Shown: positions 41,715 through 52,261 of the stretch, in pieces
Layout: each line of letters opens with the position of its first letter
Numbering within the stretch: the first letter of the stretch is position 1
Assembly (NCBI GenBank): GCA_030220185.1
Contig: JASPKZ010009680.1
Span: 1 to 64,000 of the forward strand
From: Diploptera punctata
Taxonomy: Eukaryota; Arthropoda; Insecta; Blattodea; Blaberidae
Direction: 5' to 3'
DNA: 64,000 bases
Translations under genes and position numbers: made by a program
Notes under the pieces: generated by a model
Databases searched by the model: none
What the model saw: the letters and a program-made list of their open reading frames with translations, nothing else
Told to the model about the DNA's origin: nothing

Positions 41715-42245
41715 GGGTGTAACGAGATAGCTGATGTGCATTACTATAACCTCTCCTACCTAATTTTTAACCTCACCTGCAACGTGGGTACACCTCCTGC
41801 TTGTTCACTTAAACGAGGCTAGGTAATGGCACGCCGGACCGAGTCACGGCGAGTATAACCGTTCCATCAAATATGGAGGAAATTCCATATTTTGAATGCC
41901 TGACTAGAGGCTATAAGGTAGCAGCCCTACCACTAATCTTGCTCTGTGGAGGCTGGTAACCAACCCAGGGGACTTCCTACTACTCGAAGAAACTTAAGCA
42001 AAGACTGGAATGATCACACTGATGATGACAATACAAAGATACCAACAAGAATGGAAAAAATCATCTGAGGAGAATGGCAAGAAATATACTTCCAAAATTG
42101 GCATTCCAATATACCCCAACTGGACATAGGGACCAAGGAAGACCAAAACATCGGTGGAAAGATCAAGACCATCTTCGCTAGGTTTACCGTACAGGCCACA
42201 TGACCTAACACGAATTTGTTCATGATGATGATGATGATGATGATA
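41715..42245 (+). mobile_element. Q repeat with LINE-like end and (ATG)n tail, copy 1
   Basis: Shares with 43240-43655 the segments aacctctcctacctaatt, ccgagtcacggcg, tataaccgttccatc and aggtagcagccctaccacta. Near the 3' end it reads PTGHRDQGRPKHRWKDQ, a LINE C-terminal GRP---W motif, then an (ATG)n tail at 42222-42242. Confidence 0.7.
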
Positions 42246-42302
42246 ATGCAGTTTAATTTAGGACTGATATATGAAGTACTTATTTTAATATTTACAAAAA
42301 TT

Positions 42303-42722
42303 AAGGGAATTGTCAACTATTGCATGCCGAATATATCTTGAAATTTCTCCCAGAGAAGTGTCGTAATATACCAAGTTCCAAAAATTATCTGCCGTTTTTA
42401 ACTGCAAGGCTCTAAAATCCAGGCGCCAAATCTCTTATTTAAACGACAGGATGTAATGCAATTCCTGAATTGGTAGATTGGATAAATCTTCACTATCTGC
42501 CGTTCGCGCCACGTCCTGCCTCATTCAACTTCGCTCTTACTCGAGCAGAGTGTCCATTTTCTCCTTACAGTGGATTGCCATTACTGGGTTCTGGCTTCGA
42601 TTTCTGTGTCTTGCAGTTAAAAAGTCAGATGATTTTTTGGACACGGCCTTGGTACTTCATAAGGCTTTTTTGGGAGACATTTCATTGTAGGTTTCGGCAT
42701 GCAATGGTTGACAATTCACTTG
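42303..42722. mobile_element. M-family TIR element (MITE), copy M1
   Basis: aagggaattgtcaactattgcatgccga at left (first 20 bases: aagggaattgtcaactattg) is mirrored at right by gttgacaattcacttgt preceded by tttcggcatgcaatg. Inner parts include cttgaaatttctcc and ggagacatttcattg. The interior is non-coding. Second copy at 62492-63586. Confidence 0.87.
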
Positions 42723-42789
42723 TAAGAATCTACAGCAATGATTAAAATATATGAACGAAAATCTTACCTATAATAGAGCCTGCCCTGTG

Positions 42790-43058
42790 GATAAAGGGAC
42801 ATGGTAACTTAATTAAGGAAAAACATAATAAAAAAACAAATCCTAAGACAGATATTCGGTACTATAAGAGAAAGTAGAAAGAGCAATAATTTTCTTTAAG
42901 TCATACTCAAAATTTGCACCAAGACCAGCCATAAATATTGTTAAACCAGAAATAATTAAAAGAAAAGTGTTAAATTCCGCCCCAAAAGAAGGACTAAATC
43001 GAACTAATGAATAAACCCCCGCCGTAACAAGAGTTGAACAATGTACTAACGCTGAAAC
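42790..43058 (-). pseudogene. nad5: nuclear mitochondrial insert: nad5 fragment
   Basis: The minus strand reads [56 protein letters not shown] and IIALST. This is the highly conserved ubiquinone/proton-channel segment ([15 protein letters not shown]) of NADH dehydrogenase subunit 5. Beyond the final STF, homology is lost (about 42860 leftward uncertain). It joins the nad4 fragment at about 43058. Confidence 0.92.
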
Positions 43059-43215
43059 GATTTAAAGGGAATCAATGAAAAAACAATAATAAATATTCAC
43101 GGGTGTATCCTAAAGAACAATAATAAAGACCAGAGTAAATCTGCCCATGTTGTCTATAAGAAAATATATATAATGTGTAAGCTGCTCTAAAAATGATAAA
43201 AAACTAATATTAACA
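43059..43215 (-). pseudogene. nad4: nuclear mitochondrial insert: nad4 C-terminal fragment
   Basis: The minus strand reads [42 protein letters not shown]. This fits the C-terminal YTLY-YSY-QHG...REYLLLF-HW-PLN segment of insect nad4 (AGA codons read as Ser under the invertebrate mitochondrial code). It is immediately followed by the middle of nad5. In the usual insect mtDNA nad5 lies upstream of nad4 on that strand, so the join is a rearrangement. Confidence 0.82.
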
Positions 43216-43239
43216 TAAGAAGAAAACTGGGTTGTAAGG

Positions 43240-43655
43240 GGTAGTGGCGTGTGTGTAACCTCTCCTACCTAATTCTCATCCTCACCTTCTCGTGGTACAA
43301 CCCGTTTTCACAAACGAGGCTCTGAGGACCGAGTCACGGCGGTATAACCGTTCCATCTGGTACTGAGTAAATGCGGTATCCTAATGTCTGTCCAGAGACT
43401 AAAAGGTAGCAGCCCTACCACTGGACTACTTAGCGTCGGGCCAGTAACCTGTCCTAAGGAACTTCAAAACTACTTTCAAGTCTCAACACGAAAAAAGCCA
43501 GAAGGAATTTAAATATGATATCAACCTGCAGGAAGAAGACCAGGACGTCCACTCAAAAGACTTCTGGATGGTGTTTCTCTTGAGGCCGAAACAGGTCAAC
43601 AAATGGCCTAAATTCGTGAATGTACTATGATGATGATGATGAAGAAAACTCCAAC
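43240..43655 (+). mobile_element. Q repeat, copy 2, with (ATG)n tail
   Basis: Same segments as copy 1. The end reads GRRPGRPLKRLLDGV-like text (ggaagaagaccaggacgtcc), then an (ATG)n tail at 43628-43642. The two Q copies, in the same orientation, flank M1 and the mitochondrial insert. Confidence 0.7.
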
Positions 43656-43689
43656 CTACTATTCTATTTAATAATCTAATTTCCCCTAA

Positions 43690-44280
43690 AAGATTGGCAA
43701 TTGCAGAAAAGAGAGAGCATCAGAACGAGAAATATAAAGATTTATTAAACACACTGTGTACATTATATTACAATTACTGGACGTTATTGTCATCAGCATA
43801 GAATTTTAAAGGCTTACTTCTTGCTATGCAATCAATAAGGTGGTATTGTTGACATTTTTGATCGCATAGCTTGCAGAGGCACTGGTTCGATGCGAGGTGG
43901 AACCCTTTTATGGTACATACTCTGTAGTGGAATCCATGTGTGGCGGTGCTCGTGAACACGTGTCTTAGGGAGAAGTTTGGTTCCTTCCATTCTTCGGTGT
44001 TCATCGCTGGGGTCAGGAAGAATCCGCGGTCTATATCCACTGCTTTTTCTTCTCTCTCTCTTATGTGTGCTTCGTAGGCCGGGGTGTGTGGCAGGTTATA
44101 TTGTAACGCTATTTCTCTGATGAAGAAGTCAGTCTTGGTTAGATGGTATATGAGTCGGGAGCTCGTTGACCTTGAAACCCTAAGTACTCTCCGGAGGTAG
44201 GCAATTTTGACCATTTCCAGTCTTTTCAGATTTGCTATGGTTAACCGAGTCCAGAATGTGGCGATTGTCAGAACAAGAAA
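43690..44280 (-). mobile_element. LINE C-terminal fragment with Cys-His motif
   Basis: The minus-strand open frame of about 147 codons: MVKIAYLRRVLRVSRSTSSR, LIYHLTKTDFFIREIALQYN, MNTEEWKEPNFSLRHVFT, THGFHYRVCTIKGFHLASNQ, CLCKLCDQKCQQYHLIDC. The C-C--C---C----H---C cluster near the C-terminus resembles the Cys-rich end of some non-LTR elements. Related to the 206-bp insert at 36613. Confidence 0.72.
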
Positions 44281-44696
44281 TGTGATAAATATATTAACTC
44301 ACTGCTCTAATATTTTCAGGATTTTGAAGTTGGGAAATGGAAATGTTCAGGTCAAGTAACTCGTATGAGTAACAGTAGAAATACTCTTATTTTTATTGTG
44401 GACTCCTCATGGACAAGACATTATGAATACCTAGCCTAGGTGAGAAGATAATATTAAGATTTTAAGTATTCCTTGATGTTGTTCCCTGGGAGTAGTTTAG
44501 TTGAATTGATAAATTCGTTATCCCACTCAAAGTTACATTCATTTTTATTCATCGAAGCGTCGACGTTTCGATCTCCTTATGTGAGATCATTCTCAAGACT
44601 CAGTTTTAGTTATCAACCGTAATAGAAATTGATCCGTCAAATATGATATAAATAAAATGGATCCTTTAAAAACCATGTTTGATATATACATATATC
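44281..44696. other. interval with a CTGA...GAAA motif
   Basis: On the minus strand, 44605-44555 reads CTTGAGAATGATCTC, loop, GAGATCGAAACGTCGACG: a stem next to GAAA followed by a self-complementary ACGTCGACG. Similar to the motif at 3208-3235 and typical of sequence near Penelope-like elements. Otherwise unassigned. Confidence 0.35.

Positions 44697-44729
<33 letters not shown>
44697..44729. repeat. (AT)n microsatellite
   Basis: TA repeat at the 5' end of a SINE-1 copy. Confidence 0.96.
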
Positions 44730-44732
<3 letters not shown>

Positions 44733-45050
44733 CACCGCTGTAGTCTCGAGGTAGTGTGCTGCCTTGTCACGCAGAGGGCCCGGGTTCGATTCCCGGTCGG
44801 GACAGGCTCCTGGGTGAGTTTTTTTTCGGTTTTTTCCTCACTTTTAAGACAAATGTCAGGAAGCTTAGGGCCCAACGGTCCCCGAAAATCATCCGGCCAT
44901 CATCATCATCATCATCATCATCCTTCACCAGTGTGGAAAGCAACGGAATGCTACCACACCTATAATTCCCTAGTAAAGCTGCAAAGCATAGCATGAAAAT
45001 GCTATGATTGCAGTGCAAGACCTCCCGTCGGGTAGAATTACTATGGGTGG
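44730..45050 (+). mobile_element. SINE-1 with tail A
   Basis: Head CCGCTGTAGTCTCGAGGTAG, B box GGGTTCGATTCCCGGTCGGG, body, then tail A to GGGTAGAATTACTATGGGTG. Closely resembles the copy at 1216-1535 in its body, suggesting a subfamily. Confidence 0.92.
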
Positions 45051-45064
45051 ATATATACTAAAAG

Positions 45065-45470
45065 ATAGAGTTCACAATACAATTTCTGTCAAATCCTGAG
45101 CTAATGTCTTCCAACCATCCCATATATAATATACTTGCTTCAGATCGTTGTTGTTTTTCTCCCACCTCATTCATGGCCTACCTACTAGATACTTTGGTTT
45201 TCCTATAAGAAGCCTCCATGCCCCACTTTTATTTCTCATTCGTGCCACATGTCATGCACATTTCTGTCTACGAGACGTAATTGTTCTTATTATATCTGAT
45301 TTCCCATGAAGATAATGCAGTTCACCGTTGAACACAGTAGTCTTCTCTATTCGCCTGTTTGTTCGTTACTCATTGTTCCAAAAATTTTCCTAACAACTTT
45401 ATTCTCAAAATACTAGTAATCTTTTTCTTCTCCCTTTAGAGTCCACGATTCGCATTCAAACATAACTTAA
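45065..45470 (-). mobile_element. RTE-like LINE, copy i, degenerate
   Basis: tcctgagctaatgtcttcca, tctcccacctcattcatggc, ttattatatctgatttccca and aaaattttcctaacaacttt are diverged minus-strand matches to the family. Both ends eroded. Confidence 0.82.
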
Positions 45471-45639
45471 TATAATGATTAAGTGAATAAATGAATGAAT
45501 GAATACATAAAAATACGCTTTAGTCTTCAACTTTTTGAACGCATTTAATGTTTGCATTTTTGGCACTTTACACTTTTATTTACAAGTGTCTAAAACCCAA
45601 AATGTCACCTGTTTTTATAAGTAATTTCATATGGTTCAC
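45471..45639. other. unassigned interval
   Basis: No recognisable feature. Confidence 0.3.
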
Positions 45640-46053
45640 AAGGAAATAAATAAATCTAAAAGACAAAATTAATTAATGAAAGTAACATTTATAAAACAAA
45701 CAGAACAAAAAATAAAATTCACGAAATTCACTTACCATCCATTGAAACACCACACGTTTCAAAACATTTTTAAAGAGTTTAATGTAAGATTGGCACCGAA
45801 GAATAAATACAGCCTAAATAGGATAATTAAAACCAATAAAATGAAAAAAAGAAGAAGAAAACAAATCAGGAATTTATCAGATCAAATGCAGGGATTGTGA
45901 CAAAATTTACATAGGAAAAACAAAAATAAATTTGAAAGCAAGGGTGAAAGAACATCTCACAAATGCCAAAAATGGTGAAGTGGAAAAGTCAGCAGTAGCT
46001 GCTCATGCTTGGTCCGAAAAACATCTAATTGAATCAAAAGCCAGTCTAATTAA
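45640..46053 (+). mobile_element. Penelope-like element, 5' part: linker and GIY-YIG domain
   Basis: A linker reads YHPLKHHTFQNIFKEFNVRL then APKNKYSLNRIIKTNK (post-RT region). After a +1 shift in an A-rich run near 45860 come SGIYQIKCRDCDKIYIGK, LKARVKEHLTNAKNGE and EKSAVAAHAWSEKHLIE. GIY, YIG, the C-D-C pair and the Arg and His-Trp positions are kept. The element is then split at TTAA by the piggyBac-like insertion; the remainder is at 47744-47955. Confidence 0.9.
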
Positions 46054-46854
46054 CCTTTAAGCGCCCAAGTTTAAATGGCCAGGTAGCGGCAGGCTGCCCG
46101 GGTTTAAATGTCCACTAGCTTTTAAACTCCTTGGCTTTTGACTATAACTTTGCTGATTTTATTAACTCATATTTTAAAATCTGTGGGGGTCACAAACATG
46201 AAACAAGGTTTAAAGTGTTAAATATTATTGTAAAATCAGTGGTATTCACGGCAAAATCCCGTAGTGATATTTTATATCATAGAAATAATTTTTAAATTCA
46301 CGATAGTTAGCAATAACTTTCGGGATTTTAGAGTGTTTGTGAATCAGGTTAGAAGTGAAAAACTATACATAGATTTAGGTATATTCTCACCCTCGTTCAT
46401 TCTTTTGTTTATTATGTTGCATCCGGTCAGTTTTTCCCCCAAAGCAGGAAAGTTTTGAAGAAAAAAAACAGGTCACATTCCACCCACAAGCCCTTATTCA
46501 TTCACAGTTTGGTGACTCAGAGTGAAGTTTACGATATGTCTAGTACAAAATCACTACGTTCCGCTGAAATACAAGGCATTCTCGGATTGTGACAATGACC
46601 AAACGATATCAATGACAAGCTACAATTAACTGACACTTATAGCTGTGAGACACCTGACGTTTGTCAGGTCTTGGGTTCGTGAAACTAGAATTGACAGCGA
46701 AGAAAAATATACTCTTCCCCCTGACATGACAGAATCAGAAATGTACCTTTTTCTTGGCATAATTATTCTAATGTGAAATGACGTGTTGTGGGATAGTAAG
46801 ACATAAGAGAAAAGGGTTGCCTAATAATCTAAAAATAATAATAATAATAATTCC

Positions 46855-47030
46855 ATGGTGCGACAGGCCTAGAAGGCCCTTAGAGCCTACCATTCAGCTT
46901 CTGGCCTCACACTCATATGTGTCAATCACAAAGGTAGATGATCATCGAGCCAGTGCATGGTGACATGTGCTCAGCATGTCGAGTCCCCCAGCCATTATAG
47001 CTTGGTTCTACCTCAACCAAAAAACTATTT
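46855..47030 (-). mobile_element. SINE-5 tail fragment
   Basis: gcgacaggcctagaaggccc, gtcaatcacaaaggtagatg and atgtcgagtcccccagccat match 60965-61100. Preceded by a short (AAT)n run. Confidence 0.72.
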
Positions 47031-47084
47031 TTTTCATTTGTTAGACTTAACCATTCTATACAGTTTTCTTCTTCTGACTTAATT

Positions 47085-47396
47085 GGTGCCCAAAAAACAT
47101 ATAGTGACTTCTGACTTGGCTTTGTCAGAGACGTATTGCAACAGGCTGATAGAACACCCTGTAGACGCTCCCTGGATAAGACCTAGTATATTGAGTACGA
47201 GACATTTCGTGATTTGAAGTCAACTTTAGTCAACATTGGGCCAAAACAACACATACAGACTTCCCGACTTAGACTTGTCACAGACTTTTCGGAACAGGCT
47301 TGGTAGAACACCCTGTAGATGACTCCCTGGTCGGTAGACATAGTATATTGAGTACAGATATGTTTGTGACTTGAAGTTAACTTTAGTCACATTGGT
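47085..47396. repeat. two tandem diverged ~160-bp units
   Basis: Both units contain gacttg-ctttgtcag/gacttgtcaca, agaacaccctgtag, tccctgg and tagtatattgagtac, then gacttgaagttaactttagtca. Inside the piggyBac-like element. Confidence 0.82.
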
Positions 47397-47743
47397 CGGT
47401 TAGCTTTACAAATACTAATTTGTCGTGGGTTCTGCGCGGGGAATCAGAAAAAAGTGGTGCAAGTGAAGTGTAAAAGTACTGATGTCGGTTTTTGTGCAAT
47501 GGTGATTGTTTCGAGGCCTTATCACACAAAAACAACCATTAATAAACGAATGCTATCTTCACATCACGTTGCCAAGCATCTGATAACCCTGAAAAAAGGT
47601 ATGTTAGAATAGTAGTATTATCCAGTATAATTTGAAGCAACCAAACAAGTCCGCCTGCTCGGAACCCATACGCTGGGTCTGCGGGCAGATTGGACGTACA
47701 TTTTAAAACCCAGCATATGGGCTCCTGGGCGTTTAAAGGTTAA

Positions 47744-47955
47744 ACAAATAGAAAAACAAAAATAACTCACTGTTTGGGGGAAAAATCCACATTAAAAAAA
47801 CAAGAAAGAAAAACTTACGAACTTCGAAATTCTCGCGGATTCTGGCTGGATCCAGAGGTTTATCGGAACAGAGGGAAGAAGAAGAAGTAGTTCTTCCGAT
47901 CGACATAACATCAGTCAACAAAAAAGTACTGAACATGAAGGCGCCAAGGGTTTGA
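47744..47955 (+). mobile_element. Penelope-like element, 3' part
   Basis: Continues the frame after the piggyBac-like element: SLFGGKIHIKKTRKKN, EEEEVVLPIDITSVNKKVLN, MKAPRV and a stop. The W/F-G-KIHI-K block corresponds to the WE--HI-K segment that follows GIY-YIG in Penelope proteins. Confidence 0.75.
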
Positions 47956-48423
47956 AATCGCGATCCACTTAGAAGACTGGATATGAGGAGAGGTATGAAA
48001 CATTTTAATGTATCTTAAATTAATCCTCGTAGTGATTATTCTTATAAAAGTTAAAAATAATAAGGTGATATTACTTCGTCCACCACCTGTAGATATCTTG
48101 TCAGACTGAACTGCATGCAGAACCAAGACATTATGAAATTTAGTATCCAGGCGGCAGTGTTTGCAGCTTATTCTGTTATGCTTGTGGTTAATAATTGAGA
48201 ATACCCTCTGCTAAGCTGATCTCATAATCCCCAGTATGAAGACGTTGTCAGCAACTCTGTATAACAATGGATATTCTCCATTTTACTTTCCGTCATGCAT
48301 CATACATCGCCATGTACATGGGAATTAGCATATCATATTCTGTCTAGCTTTGTTCCTAAATAACATTTACTGCATGATTTTTCCACATTTGATTGATATT
48401 TAATCATTCTCTACTTGCATTTT
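47956..48423. other. unassigned interval
   Basis: No recognisable feature. Confidence 0.35.
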
Positions 48424-49449
48424 ATCATAAGTAATGCCACGAGTGATTTCCAATTTATCTAGAGAATTTGGAAATCAAGAGTGGCATTTGTTAGGACTAT
48501 ATAACGATAAAATTAAGCTGTTTACTCACAAATCATTATTTAATTATATTATATTATTTTTAAAATATTTATATATTTAATGTAAACGGCGTTGTTTGAA
48601 AACAATGAGAAACGATTGTTACGCTTAATTTGTTCATCACTGCAACCAGATCATATTATTTATTACCAAAGGATCGCAATATTGTAAGAATGCACCCTAA
48701 TGGAGAAATTTATAACCAACATTATAGGTATCAATTAATTCCTGATGTCCTATGATGTAAATATGTCAATTATATTTTCTGCAATGTTATTTCCAGGGAA
48801 ATAATTCGTTTAGGAAAGTGCAAACAGTGGTTTCTTTTTTTTTGTGGTATAATCAAATATTTTTATATTGTCTGCCGCAAGCACTATATATCAACATTCG
48901 TGCACTATATATATATATTTATACTAGAAGTCCCGGCCACGCGTTGCTGTGTCTAAGGTATACGTTAAAAATTTAAATTAAGTTGCTGTCTTTCAGCCAG
49001 ATTACTTAAAACTAATACTTACACACGAAATTAATTATATTGAAAATATAATAAACACTGAACACACTTAAATTATGAAATAATGAATATTTGTAATTCA
49101 ATTGAAATTCACGGTTGCAACAAAAAGCACAGCCATCTGGATCTCTCTTTGTTAAATAATAAACAAATTACCTTAACAAATTATCTTACACCGCCATCTG
49201 TTAGAATCGTATGGAACTCACAGATAATTACACCGTCATCTGTTAGAATAGTATGGAACTCACAGATAATTATAACTCTTTGTTAAATAATAAATAAATA
49301 ATTTGCAATAAAAAAATAATGCGACTATAAATTTAGTTATAAACTACCCTAAGTTTCAAGTTGGATAAAACTGCACACAGTGTGCAAAATTTTATTAAAA
49401 TCGGTTCAGTAGTTTAGGATTCCATCGCGGACAAACAACGTGACACCAA

Positions 49450-49502
<53 letters not shown>

Positions 49503-49705
49503 ATCTGGTAGCTACATGGATTCATTGCAAAATAATGCTATGACCTATTCAGAATGTTAAAAAAGAGGAGCTTGATTTTAAACCGATAAAATTAAACTGA
49601 TAAAATCGAAGTGAAAAAACGACTGTGATTCGTTTGATATATAAAAAATCATTGAAATGTGATTGGTCATTGACTCCCATTTGGGACATGAGTTAAATAG
49701 GCATA
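48424..49705 (-). mobile_element. T-family DNA element, copy T5, interrupted
   Basis: Reverse-orientation T sequence: the inner hairpin region at 48428-48500 (aagtaatgccacgagtgatt, ctagagaatttggaaatcaa), the middle (gtaaacggcgttg, tgcaccctaatgga), then the TIR gtgattggtcattgactccc...catgagttaaatagg at right (49620-49705). Interrupted at about 48905-49500. Confidence 0.82.
48905..49500 (+). mobile_element. non-autonomous element with a widely seen arthropod consensus
   Basis: Starts tatactagaagtcccggcca and ends aaaatcggttcagtagttta, catcgcggacaaacaacg, then an AT/AC run. I recall such start and end motifs from many arthropod repeats. It contains a 50-base tandem duplication (cgccatctgttagaatcgta, at 49193 and 49229). 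Confidence 0.55.
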
Positions 49706-50450
49706 AGAAATGTAAAGTGACCCTAGTGTTTTATTAATAATCTTCAATTCAATATTTAATTAGAATTCTTGGGGATTCCATGCTACCGTACCACCTACGC
49801 AAAAAAAAGCAATTATTGTTGCAGTAAGTGAATAATTAACTGAGTGAAATGTATATGTTGATTTTTTCCCAAAAATGTGGAGAAATGCCTTTAAAATAAA
49901 GTGACACGTTGAGATCAAATTAATCTAAAATCACCATATTTACAATGTAAAAGTGTATTAGTCATTACTCAGACATGTAGCCAACTTATCACAGAAACCC
50001 GCAATACAAACAACTGAATACTAAACTAATATGGTGTATTAACTCGCCCATTTTCTCACTCTAACTTGCTCAATAATGTAGATAGACTCCTGAGATAGAA
50101 TCTTCTTATATGTGAGTAAATAGTTGGCAATTGACTCTAACGGAAACGTGTGTTATCACTGGCCAACATTGTGCTAGCAATCACTCGTTATCCGTTTACT
50201 CAACCAGATTAAAAAAAATACAAAATACATCTAAATTGCAATGAATAAAAATATTACATGGTATATCTACAATATAATTATTTATTTACAATATATGCAT
50301 TTATTTCATCTAGATTTTTACGGAATTTCCATGATTGAAATATAAAATGTACAAAAAAAGAGAAATGAGAAAGAAATAATATTAATGACGTGGAATACAA
50401 TTTAGTTCTCGTGAAAAATTAATTATTTAACAAGAAGTAATTGTGCAAGC
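49706..50450. other. unassigned AT-rich interval
   Basis: No recognisable feature. Confidence 0.4.
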
Positions 50451-50674
50451 ATGACTAAAAGTGTCAACTGTGCGGCAACCCCTGATATCTTGAGAGAGGA
50501 ATTCCAGGAGCGGGCAGAGGATACTGTGAAAGAAGTATAAGAGGAAGTGCGACGGAGAGAGATTGTTAGCAGACTGTTATCTTGTGACCTAGTATCAGTA
50601 TTATGGTAGAAGAATAACTCCTCAAATCGGACGCCAGAAATTAGGAGTGCAAGAATTAGATGCTTAAAAATAAG

Positions 50675-50694
50675 TATGTGTGTGTGTGTGTGTG

Positions 50695-50742
<48 letters not shown>

Positions 50743-50746
50743 GAGA
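50675..50746. repeat. (GT)n-(GA)n compound microsatellite
   Basis: gtgtgtgtgtgtgtgtg followed by a long gagaga run. The antisense 230-codon open frame across it (50423-51115) is an artefact of low complexity. Confidence 0.95.
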
Positions 50747-50889
50747 GTTGAAATTTACGTCTGTCACTAAGGCGGAGCCAAGAGAGATTATTGAAGTGTT
50801 CGGAAATATGATGATAATGACGGATAATGAAACTAATCGAACGCAAGATTCTCTAATTTGGATATTATATTTAATAGAATGAATAATCG

Positions 50890-51435
50890 ATAAAGTGTTG
50901 GGACAGGTTTCACATTTCCAGTATTTGGGACTGCGATGTAACTTACGAAGGAAGACCAAGGTATAATAAAAATGCAGAAATGTTAACATATTTGTGGAAC
51001 AATCAAACGGACACTGAGGAACAAAGTTCGAAAGGATACGCAGCCAAAATTTAACAACTGGCACTACCAGTGACGATGTATGAAAGTGAGGTACCTGGAT
51101 CCTGAGGGGGGACAATAATAAATAAAATAAAACTAAAATTCAGGCAGCGGAAAAAATGAGCTTCCTATGCGCGGTGAAAGGTTGTACAAGAGAAGAATGT
51201 CTATAAAAATGAGGAATATTAGTGAGGGACTAAAAGTACACCACTTCTTCAACAAATAGAAGAGCACAGGAACAATCGGATCAGAGCATCTGCCAAAGAA
51301 TGACAGAGGATAGGATACCAAAAATGGCATTGTTGTATAATCCTGTAGGACGAAAATCGGTAGGAAGACCAAGAAAACAGACTGAGAGATGGAACAGGCA
51401 AATACCTAATCCGTGAAAGATGATGATGATGAGAG
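50890..51435 (+). mobile_element. LINE C-terminal fragment
   Basis: The broken forward translation includes KIQAAEKMSFLCAVKGCTRE, then LYNPVGRKSVGRPRKQTERW with a GATGATGAT tail. Same group as 27494-28051 and 62746-63406. Confidence 0.75.
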
Positions 51436-51479
51436 TGAATAATCCTGTGTTATAAATTACATGATAAATTAACATCCTT

Positions 51480-51945
51480 TACAGTATAAGAGCATATTTT
51501 GTTATGTGGAAGTGAAACTTGGTCTTTGACGCAATTACAAAAGAATAGAATAAGAACAGTTTGCATTTGATTATCTTAGAAGAAGCCTTCAAAAAAAGAA
51601 ACAGGATAAAATAAGAAATGAATTCCTTTGGAGAAAAATGAATGTCACCACATCTGTTGTTAAGAGGATTGAAAATCAAACTCTTAAATGGTATGGCCAT
51701 GTACAAAGAATGGAAAATGAAAAATGGCCAAAAAATATACACCAATGATCATCCCCTGGAAGAAAATAAACATGGCAGACCAAGAATGGAAATGGAAAAA
51801 CTTATATGAGAACTATAATGGATGATAAGAATTTGGAAGAAGAGATTGGAATGATATAAATAAATGGAAGCTGAAGACGGCAAACCTATAAGCGGAGGAA
51901 GCCGCAGAATAAAAGAAAGAAAATTACATCTTTTTTTTTTGGACG
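51480..51945 (+). mobile_element. LINE fragment (same family as 31122-31935)
   Basis: ILLCGSETWSL-like text, then FDYLRRSLQKKKQDKIRNEF, LWRKMNVTTSVVKRIENQTL, KWYGHVQRMENEKWPK and WRPRMEMEK. Near-identical to the minus-strand LINE at 31.1-31.5 kb. Ends after gaggaagccgcagaat. Confidence 0.86.
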
Positions 51946-52261
51946 TAATTGGAACACTGTACAAATTAGGCTTATGTTTAAAGATGAGATGAAAACTAAG
52001 CTAGGCAGTTTGCCCTGGAGTGTAACACACACAGAGAGATGCAACGAAGGGAAACCAAATTGTGTTGACGTCGAAAAGGAAAGTAACTTCCCCAGTTCCG
52101 TCCAGTAAGAGGCTTAACTCAACATTTCTAGTTCTCATCTTGTTCCCTCACTTGACATAGTACGTATCTCCCGCTTGAGTAAATTCTTAGCGAAACAAAT
52201 TTACATGAAAAGCTGTCTTAAAAACTGGTTTCGAAGTAAATTGAAGGTAAAAAAGTACCTT
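51946..52261. other. unassigned interval
   Basis: No recognisable feature. Confidence 0.35.

Larger units (their letters stand above)
46054..47739 (+). mobile_element. piggyBac-like element with TTAA target duplication
   Basis: TTAA at 46050-46053 and 47740-47743. Ends are inverted: CCTTTAAGCGCCCAAG at left and, reversed, CCTTTAAACGCCCAGG at right. The interior from about 46535 (MSSTKSLRSAEIQGILGL, then after a stop ESEMYLFLGIIILM) resembles the N-terminal third of a piggyBac transposase (LFLGI-I-M), heavily broken. The DDD catalytic region was not found. It also holds a SINE-5 fragment and an internal tandem duplication. At 1.69 kb it is an internally deleted, non-autonomous copy. Confidence 0.85.

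Noticed and set aside
43774..44214. Host zinc-finger protein
   Set aside because: The Cys cluster is preceded by LINE-like C-terminal sequence, and a homologous fragment was inserted elsewhere with a TSD (36613-36818), so it is a retroelement.
46054..47739. Intact piggyBac transposase gene
   Set aside because: Only N-terminal traces with stops are seen. The catalytic region is missing, so the element is recorded as non-autonomous.
50423..51115. 230-codon open frame on the minus strand
   Set aside because: Antisense to a LINE fragment and through a GT/GA microsatellite. Low-complexity Ser/Leu runs and no recognisable domain.
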